Source: Neisseriaceae bacterium (lineage in GTDB: Bacteria > Pseudomonadota > Gammaproteobacteria > Burkholderiales > UBA11063). Taken from it: a stretch of DNA of 64,000 bases. The position numbers and the translations under genes were made by a program. Location: positions 54,469-118,468 of the forward strand of contig RXJX01000036.1 of assembly GCA_003963245.1 (NCBI GenBank). The letters are read 5' to 3'. Below the pieces are notes generated by a model, which saw only the letters and a list, made by a program, of their open reading frames with translations, searched no databases and had not been told where the DNA came from. This document shows, piece after piece, positions 56,354 to 64,000 of this stretch (position 1 is the first letter of the stretch; every line of letters starts with the position of its first letter).

Positions 56354-57304
56354 CTAGATCAAAATATATAGTAAAATCAAATTAGCTAATAAAATCCCAA
56401 TTCCACTGGGAATCTGGGTTTTAATTACCAGATTGCGATCCTGTAATTCAAGCAATGCTGCTGGAATAATATTAAAGTTGGCTGCCATCGGAGTCATCAG
56501 AGTTCCACAGTAACCGGACAACATACCAATTGCTGCAACCATTGCTGGGTTTGCGCCAAAATGACTGATTAAAATTGGAATACCCACACCACCCATTATG
56601 ATCGGGAAAGCGACAAAGGCATTTCCCATAATTATAGTAAACAGCGCCATGCCTAATACATAAATTAATACTGCAACTAATTTATAATCAAGATTAATAT
56701 AATTGGTGAGCGCTGCGCCTACGGCTTTATCAACGCCACTAGCAGAAAAAACAAGACCTAGCATTGCCAGCATTTGGGGGAGAACTATTGCCCAGCTTAA
56801 TGCATCGAGTAATCTACGTGCTTCATGGATTCCTTGCGTTGGACGTGATTTAGTAATTGCTGCACCGATAAATAATGCCAAAATACAACCAATTCCCACA
56901 CCAATGATAGTCGCACTTTTGGGGTCAATTATTTGTAGATTGCCAATCGAGAAGCCTTTGGGGAGTAATGTAGCAACTACTGCCACGAGCGGAATAGTTA
57001 CTGCTGGAATGAATAGTTTATTGCCAAAGCGTTTTGCATCCTGCTGTCGTTGCGTTAGATTCGGTTGCTGATGCTTGCCTCCGATTACTTTGCCGCTACC
57101 AGCAAGTAATGCCATCGCTATAACCATAATACCAACTAATGCTTCAGATAAGTAATTCCCGACAAGAAAAATCAAGGCATAGATCAGCCAAAATATACTA
57201 CTAGTTAAGCGTTTGGGATGTGTTTTGTCCAAAAGCGTAAAGATGGCAATAGTTGCCAGCAAAACACCGACGATAATATAAAATTGATTAATAGTGAATA
57301 ACAT
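56354..57304 (-). CDS. DUF979 membrane protein, putative pyroglutamate transporter component
   Basis: 316 residues with about nine hydrophobic helices. It fits DUF979, a membrane family always found next to DUF969 and often beside pcp and pxp genes, so a permease for 5-oxoproline or small peptides is proposed. Segments rich in Gly, Ala and Pro (GFSIGNLQIIDPKSATIIGV, MLSGYCGTLMTPMAANF) resemble ion-transporter-superfamily permeases. Its start overlaps the stop of the DUF969 gene by one base (TAATG), suggesting a two-part transporter. Function is inferred from context. Confidence 0.75.
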   Translation of the reverse strand: MLFTINQFYIIVGVLLATIAIFTLLDKTHPKRLTSSIFWLIYALIFLVGNYLSEALVGIMVIAMALLAGSGKVIGGKHQQPNLTQRQQDAKRFGNKLFIPAVTIPLVAVVATLLPKGFSIGNLQIIDPKSATIIGVGIGCILALFIGAAITKSRPTQGIHEARRLLDALSWAIVLPQMLAMLGLVFSASGVDKAVGAALTNYINLDYKLVAVLIYVLGMALFTIIMGNAFVAFPIIMGGVGIPILISHFGANPAMVAAIGMLSGYCGTLMTPMAANFNIIPAALLELQDRNLVIKTQIPSGIGILLANLILLYILI

Positions 57305-58011
57305 TAGTTTTTCTCCGTTTTAATCACAATTTGCGTGGGTAATAATTTTCTTTGTACGGAGTAAATTCGTGCACTATGAATAAGCAGGGCAAAGATTGCA
57401 GTTGGGATTCCCCATAAGGCAATACTCAGCAGTTCAATATGAACATTATGTTCATGCATAAAGGTTGCGATTAAAGCTACTGCGCCAAAAGCAACAAAAA
57501 TATCTTCGCCAAAAAATAAGCCGATATTGTCAGTTGCAGCAGCTAATGCTTTAAGTTCTTCCCGTGATTTATCGCTCAGCTGCGAGTTTTGTTTAAGTGC
57601 AATAGCCTCAACCATTGGTGCTACAATCGGGCGAATCATTTGTGGTTGCCCACCTAAAGAGGTTAAGCCAATTGAGGCAGTAAGCTGACGTAAAAATAGA
57701 TAGCTAATTAAGAGTTTGGCACAAGTCATTTGATTGAATTCAGTAATTAAGGCTTGTGCGCGTTCGCGTAAGCCGTGGCGTTCCATTAAACCCACGACGG
57801 CTAGAGGCAATAGTGTCAGTAGAGTAAGATTTCGGGTTTTAAGAAAGCCACTGCCAATCAACTCCAATATTTTGACTAATGATAGTTGGGCTGCAAAGCC
57901 AGCGGTAAGCAAAGCTGCGATAATTGCCAGCATAGGGTTGATTCGTAGTATAAATGCGACAGTGATGACCGCTACACCCAGTAGCGGCCAAAAATTAACC
58001 AAATGTTCCAT
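57304..58011 (-). CDS. DUF969 membrane protein, putative pyroglutamate transporter component
   Basis: 235 residues with about six hydrophobic helices, starting MEHLVNFWPLLGVAVITVAF. The sequence includes TLLTLLPLAVVGLMERHGLRERAQALI and LTSLGGQPQMIRPIVAPMVEA, typical of DUF969. AAGGAG lies nine bases before the ATG. It is the first gene of the six-gene pyroglutamate operon, which is transcribed away from the S10 operon. Confidence 0.75.
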   Translation of the reverse strand: MEHLVNFWPLLGVAVITVAFILRINPMLAIIAALLTAGFAAQLSLVKILELIGSGFLKTRNLTLLTLLPLAVVGLMERHGLRERAQALITEFNQMTCAKLLISYLFLRQLTASIGLTSLGGQPQMIRPIVAPMVEAIALKQNSQLSDKSREELKALAAATDNIGLFFGEDIFVAFGAVALIATFMHEHNVHIELLSIALWGIPTAIFALLIHSARIYSVQRKLLPTQIVIKTEKN

Positions 58012-58169
58012 GCTTGGGCTCCTTTATTGGGTGGTTTTTCAGCTTATATCAACTAAGTTTCTATAGAATTATACCAACAAAGCAAGGCTAAAAGCGCTAT
58101 CATTTATGCTTGCTAAAGCAAGAGATATGATTTTTCTAGCTAAGCAATTGAAATTCCCTATAAATTTAT

Positions 58170-58198
58170 TTGCAGCTATTGCATTTTTATGATAGAAT
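58170..58198 (+). promoter_or_regulatory. Promoter of the S10 (rplC-rpsQ) operon
   Basis: TTGCAG (58170-58175), a 17-base spacer, and TAGAAT (58193-58198) with TG one base upstream of the -10. It gives a leader of about 95 bases before rplC. It lies in a 290-base gap where rpsJ would be expected if the operon were complete. Confidence 0.7.
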
Positions 58199-58301
58199 AC
58201 TGCTCCCTGTTGCGTTTATCGCTATGGGTTTTATTGGTCAATTGTAACCAAGCCCTTGATATGCAGGTATTTAGGGTGTTATAACAAGAAAGGTAAATAT
58301 A

Positions 58302-58946
58302 ATGAGTCTAGGATTATTAGGTCAAAAGCTTGGTATGACTCGTGTGTTTGCAGAAGATGGTGCGTCAATTCCTGTGACGGTATTATCAGTAGCTGCAAAC
58401 CGTGTGGTTCAAGTAAAGACTAAAGCGACAGACGGTTATGATTCAATTCAAGTTACTTTCGGTGCTAAAAAAGCTAACCGTGTAACTAAGCCGTTGAAAG
58501 GTCACTATGCCAAAGCTGGTGTTGAAGCCGGTGTGGTATTACAAGAATTTCCTCTATCTAGCGAAGAAGTTGCTAACTTCCAAGCTGGTTCTACTGTATC
58601 TGTAGAGATTTTTTCTGCTGGTCAATTGGTTGATGTAACCGGAACCTCTAAAGGTAAAGGTTTTGCTGGTGCAATTAAACGTCACAATTTCAGCTCAAAC
58701 CGTGCATCACATGGTAACTCTGTGTCTCACAATGCGCCAGGTTCTATTGGTCAACGCCAAGATCCAGGTCGTGTATTCCCAGGTAAAAGAATGGCTGGTC
58801 ACTTAGGTAATGTTCAAGTTACAACGCAAAATCTAGAAGTAGTGCGTGTTGATGCTGAACGTGGTCTAATCCTGATTAAAGGTGCAATTCCTGGATCTAA
58901 GGGTGGCAAAGTAGTGGTTCGTCCAAGTGTGAAGGCAGGTGCATAA
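58302..58946 (+). CDS. rplC: 50S ribosomal protein L3
   Basis: 214 residues. Typical start [18 protein letters not shown]; later [20 protein letters not shown] and [23 protein letters not shown], the site of glutamine methylation in E. coli. L3 starts large-subunit assembly with its loop reaching the peptidyl transferase centre. AAAGG precedes the ATG. Usually rpsJ lies just upstream; here it does not. Its stop overlaps the rplD start. Confidence 0.97.
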   Translation: MSLGLLGQKLGMTRVFAEDGASIPVTVLSVAANRVVQVKTKATDGYDSIQVTFGAKKANRVTKPLKGHYAKAGVEAGVVLQEFPLSSEEVANFQAGSTVSVEIFSAGQLVDVTGTSKGKGFAGAIKRHNFSSNRASHGNSVSHNAPGSIGQRQDPGRVFPGKRMAGHLGNVQVTTQNLEVVRVDAERGLILIKGAIPGSKGGKVVVRPSVKAGA

Positions 58947-59575
58947 TGGAATTAAAATTAATTAATGTTCAAGGCCAAGACGCTGGTGTTCTTAGTGTAA
59001 ACGAAGCGGTATTCGGTCGTGAATATAATGAAGCTTTGGTTCACCAAGTAGTTACTGCATTCTTAGCTAATGCACGTAGTGGTAACCGTAAACAAAAATC
59101 TCGCTCAGAGATTGCTAAATCAACTAAAAAACCATGGAGACAAAAAGGTACTGGGCGTGCGCGTTCAGGTACAGCGTCTTCGCCAATTTGGCGTGGTGGT
59201 GCACGTACATTCCCGAATACTCCTGAAGAGAATTTTACTCACAAAGTAAATCGTAAAATGTACCGTGCTGGTGTATCATCAATTTTGTCAAAATTAATTG
59301 CTGATGGTCGTTTAGTAGTTGCTAACGAATTAACTATTGATACTCCAAAAACTAAATCATTCGTAGCTGCATTAAATAATATGGCTTTAGCTAACGAAAC
59401 AGTTTTGGTTGTGGTTGATGAAATGACAGAAAATGTATATTACGCTTCGCGCAATTTACCAACTGTACTAGTATTAGAAGCACATCAGATTGATCCATAT
59501 AGCTTGTTACGTTGCAACAAAGTTGTATTTACGCAAAAAGCTATTGAACAAGTACAGGAGCAATACTCATGCTAA
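58946..59575 (+). CDS. rplD: 50S ribosomal protein L4
   Basis: 209 residues with the long extension [25 protein letters not shown] segment ([20 protein letters not shown]) reaching into the exit tunnel. In E. coli L4 also represses the S10 operon by acting on its leader; that leader lies before rpsJ there. The start overlaps the rplC stop by one base. Confidence 0.97.
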   Translation: MELKLINVQGQDAGVLSVNEAVFGREYNEALVHQVVTAFLANARSGNRKQKSRSEIAKSTKKPWRQKGTGRARSGTASSPIWRGGARTFPNTPEENFTHKVNRKMYRAGVSSILSKLIADGRLVVANELTIDTPKTKSFVAALNNMALANETVLVVVDEMTENVYYASRNLPTVLVLEAHQIDPYSLLRCNKVVFTQKAIEQVQEQYSC

Positions 59576-59868
59576 GAATGGATTTATATAATGTGTTAAT
59601 TTCTCCAGTAATTACTGAGAAAGCAAATACTGTAGCAGAAAAGAATGAACAAGTAGTATTCAAAGTATTGAAGCAAGCAACTAAAGCTGAGATTAAAGCG
59701 GCTTTTGAAATTGCCTTCAACGCACAAGTTGAAACAGTACGTGTATTAAATGTTCATGGTAAAGCAAAACGATTTGGTCGCTTTAATGGTCGTCGTGATA
59801 ACTGGAAAAAAGCTTATATCAGCTTAAAACCAGGTCAAAGCTTCGATTTAGCTTCAAATCAGAAATAA
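59569..59868 (+). CDS. rplW: 50S ribosomal protein L23
   Basis: 99 residues. L23 lies at the tunnel exit and docks trigger factor and SRP. Two ATGs are possible; AGGAG at 59556-59560 is eight bases before the one at 59569, which overlaps the rplD end by seven bases, so this start is preferred over 59578. Segments [15 protein letters not shown] and [17 protein letters not shown] are typical. Confidence 0.96.
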   Translation: MLRMDLYNVLISPVITEKANTVAEKNEQVVFKVLKQATKAEIKAAFEIAFNAQVETVRVLNVHGKAKRFGRFNGRRDNWKKAYISLKPGQSFDLASNQK

Positions 59869-59883
59869 CAGGAGCGAAGACAA

Positions 59884-60711
59884 ATGGCTATCGTTAAATT
59901 AAAACCTACTACACCTGGTCAGCGTGGTGTTGTAAAGATTGTTACTCCAGGCTTGCACAAAGGTAAACCTTTTGCAGCTTTGACTGAATCACAAAAACGT
60001 GGTTCTGGTCGTAATCACCATGGTCGTATTACTGTACGTCATAAAGGTGGCGGTCATAAGCAACAATATCGTATTGTTGATTTTAAACGCAATAAATTAG
60101 ATGTTCCTGCAACTGTAGAGCGTATTGAATACGATCCTAACCGTACAGCGCATATCGCATTGTTATGCTATGCTGATGGTGAACGTCGTTATATCATTGC
60201 TCCTAAAGGCTTAGAAGCTGGTCAAACAGTTATGTCTGGCGCAGAAGCACCAATCAAAACAGGAAATACATTGCCATTGCGCAATATTCCAGTTGGTACT
60301 ACTATCCACTGTGTTGAAATGCAACCGGGCAAAGGTGCTCAATTAGCGCGTTCTGCTGGTACTTCAGTGCAATTGCTAGGTCGTGATGGTATCTACGCTC
60401 AGTTACGTTTACGTTCTGGTGAAATCCGTAAGGTTCATTTGGATTGTAAAGCAACGATTGGTATCGTGTGTAATGACGAACACAGCTTACGTCAATATGG
60501 TAAAGCTGGGGTTAAACGTTGGTTAGGTATTCGTCCAACCGTGCGCGGTGTGGCGATGAATCCGATCGATCACCCACATGGTGGTGGTGAAGGTAAAACT
60601 GCAGCAGGTATGCATCCAGTTTCACCTTGGGGTCAAAAAACCAAAGGTTATAAAACTCGTCGTAATAAACGTACTGATAACATGATCATCCGTGATCGTC
60701 GTAGAAAATAG
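59884..60711 (+). CDS. rplB: 50S ribosomal protein L2
   Basis: 275 residues with the OB and SH3-like domains and the conserved C-terminal [18 protein letters not shown], whose histidine is near the peptidyl transferase centre. One of the most conserved ribosomal proteins; nothing unusual. GGAG lies before the ATG. Confidence 0.97.
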   Translation: MAIVKLKPTTPGQRGVVKIVTPGLHKGKPFAALTESQKRGSGRNHHGRITVRHKGGGHKQQYRIVDFKRNKLDVPATVERIEYDPNRTAHIALLCYADGERRYIIAPKGLEAGQTVMSGAEAPIKTGNTLPLRNIPVGTTIHCVEMQPGKGAQLARSAGTSVQLLGRDGIYAQLRLRSGEIRKVHLDCKATIGIVCNDEHSLRQYGKAGVKRWLGIRPTVRGVAMNPIDHPHGGGEGKTAAGMHPVSPWGQKTKGYKTRRNKRTDNMIIRDRRRK

Positions 60712-60727
60712 TAGGTAAGGAATAAAA

Positions 60728-61003
60728 ATGGCTCGTTCATTAAAAAAAGGTCCTTTTGTGGATCATCACTTGGTTAACAAAGTGTTAACCGCGGTTGAAA
60801 AAAGCGACAAACGTCCAATTAAAACTTGGTCACGTCGTTCAACTATTCTTCCTGAGATGATTGGTTTAACTATCGCTGTACATAACGGTCGTGCTCATGT
60901 GCCGGTATATATTACTGATAATATGGTAGGTCACAAATTGGGTGAGTTTTCATTAACTCGCACATTTAAAGGCCATGCAGCTGATAAAAAAGCTAAACGC
61001 TAA
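60728..61003 (+). CDS. rpsS: 30S ribosomal protein S19
   Basis: 91 residues starting [19 protein letters not shown] and ending [16 protein letters not shown]. It lies in the 30S head with S13. AAGGA upstream; standard position between rplB and rplV. Confidence 0.97.
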   Translation: MARSLKKGPFVDHHLVNKVLTAVEKSDKRPIKTWSRRSTILPEMIGLTIAVHNGRAHVPVYITDNMVGHKLGEFSLTRTFKGHAADKKAKR

Positions 61004-61013
61004 GGAGTAGAAA

Positions 61014-61346
61014 ATGTTAGTAAAAGCTTATGCTAAAAATATTCGTGTTTCTGCACAAAAAGCGCGTTTAGTAGCTGATTTGGTACGTGGTTTACCTGTT
61101 GCCAATGCGCTAAATATCTTGACCTTCAGCACTAAAAAATCTGCTGGGATCGTTAAGAAAACGCTTGAATCTGCAATTGCAAATGCGGAACACAATGAAG
61201 GTGCTGATATCGATGCACTTAAAGTAAAAGAAATCTTCATTGATAAGGGTCCTAGCCTTAAACGCCACACAGCGCGTGCTAAAGGTCGTGGAAGCAAGAT
61301 TGAAAAACAAACTTGCCATATCAATGTAGTGGTTGGTTATAAATAG
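61014..61346 (+). CDS. rplV: 50S ribosomal protein L22
   Basis: 110 residues. Typical segments are [22 protein letters not shown] and the beta-hairpin [20 protein letters not shown], which lines the exit tunnel near the macrolide site. AAGGAG upstream. Confidence 0.97.
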   Translation: MLVKAYAKNIRVSAQKARLVADLVRGLPVANALNILTFSTKKSAGIVKKTLESAIANAEHNEGADIDALKVKEIFIDKGPSLKRHTARAKGRGSKIEKQTCHINVVVGYK

Positions 61347-61355
61347 GAGAACAAC

Positions 61356-62105
61356 ATGGGACAAAAGATTGACCCTCGTGGGTTTAGATTAGTAGTTACT
61401 AAAGATTGGTCTTCTCGTTGGTATGCCAATAACCAGTCATTTTCTTCTAATTTAATTGAAGATGTTAAAATTCGCGAATTCATCATGAAAAAATTCGGTC
61501 GCCGTGCTGCGGTTGGTCGTGTGGTGATTGAGCGTCCAGCTAAGAGTATTAAAGTAACATTGTTTACTGCTCGTCCTGGTGTGATCATTGGTAAAAAAGG
61601 CGAAGGCATTGAGCAAATCAAAAAAGAATTGCAAACAATGACTACAGTTCCTTTGCATGTAAATGTTGAAGAGATTCGCAAGCCAGAATTAAACGCACAA
61701 ATCGTTGGTGACCAAGTTGCTCAACAATTGGAAAAACGCGTTGCTTTCCGCCGTGCAATGAAACGTTCAATGCAAGCTGCAATGAAATTAGGCGCTCAAG
61801 GTATCAAGATTGAGACTTCTGGTCGTTTAAATGGAATTGAAATTGCTCGTTCTGAGTGGTATCGTGAAGGTCGTGTGCCTCTACATACACTACGTGCGGA
61901 TGTTGAATATGCTACTTCTGAAGCGTTGACTACTTATGGTATTATTGGTATCAAAGTTTGGATTTACAAAGGTGATATCAATCTAAATAAAGCCCAAGCC
62001 TTCAAGCCTACACAGGATGAAGATAGAAGAGCCAATAAAAAACCTGGTGCAAACCGTAAACCTGCACCAAGAAAAAGAAAGGTAGAAAAAGATGCTATCG
62101 CCTAA
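61356..62105 (+). CDS. rpsC: 30S ribosomal protein S3
   Basis: 249 residues. KH domain with [17 protein letters not shown] and the C-terminal domain with [22 protein letters not shown]. The basic tail after [13 protein letters not shown] is longer than the E. coli tail. It forms the mRNA entry site with S4 and S5. Its 3' end overlaps rplP by 14 bases. Confidence 0.97.
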   Translation: MGQKIDPRGFRLVVTKDWSSRWYANNQSFSSNLIEDVKIREFIMKKFGRRAAVGRVVIERPAKSIKVTLFTARPGVIIGKKGEGIEQIKKELQTMTTVPLHVNVEEIRKPELNAQIVGDQVAQQLEKRVAFRRAMKRSMQAAMKLGAQGIKIETSGRLNGIEIARSEWYREGRVPLHTLRADVEYATSEALTTYGIIGIKVWIYKGDINLNKAQAFKPTQDEDRRANKKPGANRKPAPRKRKVEKDAIA

Positions 62106-62508
62106 TCGCTTAAAATACCGTAAAGTCCAAAAGGGTCGCAATAAAGGTATTGCAACTCGTGGTACTAAAGTAAGTTTTGGTGACTTCGGTTTAAAATCTA
62201 TGTCACGTGGTCGTTTGACTTCTCGTCAAATTGAGGCTGCGCGTCGTGCAATGACTCGTCACATTAAACGTGGTGGTCGTGTATGGATTCGTGTATTCCC
62301 GGATAAACCAATTTCTAAAAAACCGGCGGAAGTACGTATGGGTGGAGGAAAAGGTTCACCTGAATATTTCGTAGCTGAAATTCAACCTGGTAAAATGTTG
62401 TACGAGATGGATGGTGTTAGCGAAGAATTAGCTCGCGAAGCATTCCGTTTAGCTGCGGCTAAGTTACCATTTAGAACATCATTTGTAATCAGACAGGTGG
62501 GGGCATAA
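62092..62508 (+). CDS. rplP: 50S ribosomal protein L16
   Basis: 138 residues starting [19 protein letters not shown], with [29 protein letters not shown] containing the arginine hydroxylated in E. coli L16. It contacts A-site tRNA. It overlaps rpsC, and its stop overlaps the rpmC start. Confidence 0.97.
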   Translation: MLSPNRLKYRKVQKGRNKGIATRGTKVSFGDFGLKSMSRGRLTSRQIEAARRAMTRHIKRGGRVWIRVFPDKPISKKPAEVRMGGGKGSPEYFVAEIQPGKMLYEMDGVSEELAREAFRLAAAKLPFRTSFVIRQVGA

Positions 62509-62693
62509 TGACTAACACTGAATTAAGAACTAAAACAACAGAAGAGTTGAATCAAGAATTAGAAGCTCTTTTGAAATCTCACTTTTCTTTACGCATGCAA
62601 GTTGCTATGCAACAATTGGCTAAAACTAGTGAAATTCGCAAAGTACGTCGCGATATCGCACGTGTTAGAACTATTTTACGTGAGAAGGCTTAA
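62508..62693 (+). CDS. rpmC: 50S ribosomal protein L29
   Basis: 61 residues, an all-helical small protein next to L23 at the tunnel exit. Typical segments are [18 protein letters not shown] and [16 protein letters not shown]. Start overlaps rplP stop by one base. Confidence 0.95.
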   Translation: MTNTELRTKTTEELNQELEALLKSHFSLRMQVAMQQLAKTSEIRKVRRDIARVRTILREKA

Positions 62694-62695
62694 TT

Positions 62696-62944
62696 ATGAC
62701 TAAAGTTGTTCGTACGTTAATTGGTAAAGTTGTGAGCGATGCACGTGATAAAACAGTTTCTGTTTTGATCGAGCGCCGTGTTAAACATCCTTTGTATGGT
62801 AAAATCGTGAAAAAGTTTGCGAAATATCAAGCACATGATGAACAAAACCAATATAAAGTTGGTGACTTAGTTACTATCGTTGAAACTAAACCAATTTCAA
62901 AATCAAAAACGTGGCTAGTTCAATCTAAAGTTGAAAAAGCATAA
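62696..62944 (+). CDS. rpsQ: 30S ribosomal protein S17
   Basis: 82 residues, an OB-fold protein binding 16S rRNA. Typical segments are [29 protein letters not shown] and [15 protein letters not shown]. In the standard cluster rplN follows; here a terminator and an outer-membrane protein gene follow, and rplN begins elsewhere at 4946. Confidence 0.97.
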   Translation: MTKVVRTLIGKVVSDARDKTVSVLIERRVKHPLYGKIVKKFAKYQAHDEQNQYKVGDLVTIVETKPISKSKTWLVQSKVEKA

Positions 62945-62963
62945 GGTTTTGATTTCTTATTGA

Positions 62964-63001
62964 GAAAAAGAGTGGTATTATTTACCACTCTTGTTTGTTT
63001 T
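62964..63001 (+). terminator. Terminator of the S10 operon
   Basis: AAGAGTGGTA (62968-62977) pairs perfectly with TACCACTCTT (62983-62992) over TTATT, followed by GTTTGTTTT. It lies 23 bases after the rpsQ stop and ends the operon where the spc genes would normally continue. Confidence 0.85.
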
Positions 63002-63046
63002 ATAAACTTAAATTCTTGTTTATGTCAAGTGTAGGAGTTTAGAAGC

Positions 63047-63697
63047 CTAGAAGTGATACAACGCAGATACTAGTACTAGATTATTATTCACATTAAGAAT
63101 ATTTTGTCCATTAGTATTGATGGTTGAATTACCGATATATTGATACTCAAGACGGATACCAACCTGTCCAATACCATATTCTGCTCCAGCAGCTAAAACA
63201 GGAACTAAGTTTGATGCACTGGATGGGATATTAACATATCCACCAGAAGCAGAAGGAGATGTTAATTGACCGCCACTGAACGAAGTTATTGAATAACCAA
63301 ATGCTAATCTACCAAAAATTGAAATTCCGCTTAAGGCATCTGCAAACAGTGAGAAAGGTAGATGACCTGTAACGCCAAGATCTAATATCTGTTGGTTGAC
63401 ATTAAAGTCACCATTTGATCCAGAACTAGGTGTTGCTCCTGTAGAATATTGGACATTTGCAATATAGTCATAATCCGCTTGTATTCCGACATAGTGACTG
63501 AAATCATAACCAACATAGACACTACCAGCCATATTACCGCCGCCTTGTGAGGAAGAGCCATTGGGGTAACTTGTTCCTCCCGTTGTATTGGAACCAATTG
63601 TGCCATATCCAGCACCAACTCCAACGTATAACCCTTGATCGGCCAGGGCATACACACTTATTGCAGACAGAGAAGCAGTTAATAATAATTTTTTCAT
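63047..63697 (-). CDS. Small outer-membrane beta-barrel protein (opacity/OmpA-like porin family)
   Basis: 216 residues. A signal peptide (KKLLLTASLSAISVYALA) is followed by strands of alternating hydrophobic residues: GLYVGVGAGYGTIG, GSVYVGYDFSHYVGIQADYDYI, SIFGRLAFGYSI, VGIRLEYQYIG and the last strand LVLVSALYHF. The terminal phenylalanine is the BAM recognition signal. Loops are rich in Gly, Ser and Asn, and probably exposed. It looks like an eight-stranded barrel without a peptidoglycan-binding domain. Function is unknown; adhesion or stability proteins of this kind are common. It is convergent with rpsQ. Confidence 0.8.
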   Translation of the reverse strand: MKKLLLTASLSAISVYALADQGLYVGVGAGYGTIGSNTTGGTSYPNGSSSQGGGNMAGSVYVGYDFSHYVGIQADYDYIANVQYSTGATPSSGSNGDFNVNQQILDLGVTGHLPFSLFADALSGISIFGRLAFGYSITSFSGGQLTSPSASGGYVNIPSSASNLVPVLAAGAEYGIGQVGIRLEYQYIGNSTINTNGQNILNVNNNLVLVSALYHF

Positions 63698-63863
63698 GGT
63701 TTACCTAAATAATTTAAATGGTTATCTTACTACTAATAAGAGTTATTTATAAGAGCGTTATTATATGGTATATAGATACTGAGTTCAAGCGTGGAGTAGA
63801 TAAATTAATGTTTTAACGGTTTAGGACGAGTTGCACCGTACCACAAAACTTGGGCATCTTCTT
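63698..63863. other. Region between the barrel gene and the IS end
   Basis: About 165 bases holding the barrel gene upstream region and, beyond it, the presumed outer end of the insertion sequence. I could not fix the terminal inverted repeat, since its partner lies beyond the window. Confidence 0.3.
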
Positions 63864-64000
63864 TCAAGACATTGCTGCCACAAGATTTGTTAACTCAACC
63901 AATGGTTGAGGCTTTTTACAACACTTAACCGAGCTAAGTTTTGTTTCTGTTCGGCTGGAATTTGCTGCTTCAAATTCATTCGGTGACATATAGCCTAGTT
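63864..64000 (-). mobile_element. IS3-family transposase, C-terminal fragment cut by the window edge
   Basis: On the minus strand, coming from the window edge, the frame reads LGYMSPNEFEAANSSRTETK and ends with a TGA at 63864-63866. LGYxSPxEFE close to the C-terminus is the hallmark of IS3-family orfB (DDE) transposases. The rest of the element lies to the right, so whether it is intact is unknown. It lies close to the S10-operon break point. Confidence 0.75.

Noticed and set aside
1..64000. CRISPR arrays, prophage or restriction/defence islands
   Set aside because: No regularly spaced repeats, phage structural genes or nuclease/methylase pairs are visible in any frame.

Overview
The window is a piece of an AT-rich proteobacterial chromosome, most likely from a low-GC betaproteobacterium of the Neisseriales type. 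The evidence for that placement is the ribosomal protein set: the 37-residue L36 begins [15 protein letters not shown], a betaproteobacterial rather than gammaproteobacterial form. The cell is Gram-negative: there is a heptose isomerase, an Mce-type phospholipid transporter, several lipoproteins and an outer-membrane beta-barrel. The assignment is an inference from remembered protein sequences, not from a search.

Layout. (1) 1-4589: end of a surface-polysaccharide locus with a nucleotide-sugar dehydrogenase (cut by the window edge), a WecA/WbpL-type initiating transferase, GDP-mannose 4,6-dehydratase and an acyltransferase broken by a frameshift at a T6 run. (2) 4818-13730: spc and alpha ribosomal operons (rplN to rplQ, with secY, infA, rpmJ, rpoA), starting at their own promoter with a leader holding two tandem hairpins and ending at a strong terminator. 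(3) 13796-21426: a PIG-V-like membrane mannosyltransferase, tRNA-Leu(CAA), a secreted Ntn-hydrolase of the choloylglycine hydrolase family, pyrH, guaA and a class A penicillin-binding protein. (4) 21450-26398: phospholipid block, psd-pssA directly followed by an Mce/Mla-like ABC transporter (STAS-MlaE fusion, MlaF, MlaD, lipoprotein). (5) 26452-39824: housekeeping genes hrpA, nagB, gmhA, an EVE protein, an M19 dipeptidase, a DUF218 protein and nadE, plus an amino-acid permease and two orphan exported proteins. (6) 39825-48400: accessory stretch with a DUF1554 lipoprotein, a toxin-antitoxin scar, an orphan membrane protein, an M13 metallopeptidase, a dead serine resolvase, a HAD-hydrolase/AEC-transporter pair and an orphan lipoprotein. 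(7) 48500-53184: potassium pump in the unusual order kdpB-C-F-A. (8) 53518-58011: pyroglutamate operon (DUF969, DUF979, pcp, pxpB, pxpA, pxpC). (9) 58170-62995: S10 operon from rplC to rpsQ without rpsJ, with its own promoter and terminator. (10) 63047-64000: a small outer-membrane barrel protein and the C-terminal end of an IS3-type transposase running off the window.

The most notable structural fact is that the normally continuous S10-spc-alpha ribosomal cluster is cut between rpsQ and rplN. The two halves lie about 45 kb apart in inverted order, each with its own promoter, and rpsJ is missing from the head of the S10 half. The clearest metabolic unit is the six-gene pyroglutamate operon, which joins a candidate transporter to a peptidase releasing 5-oxoproline and to the three subunits that open it to glutamate. 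I found no CRISPR array, prophage or defence system in the window.
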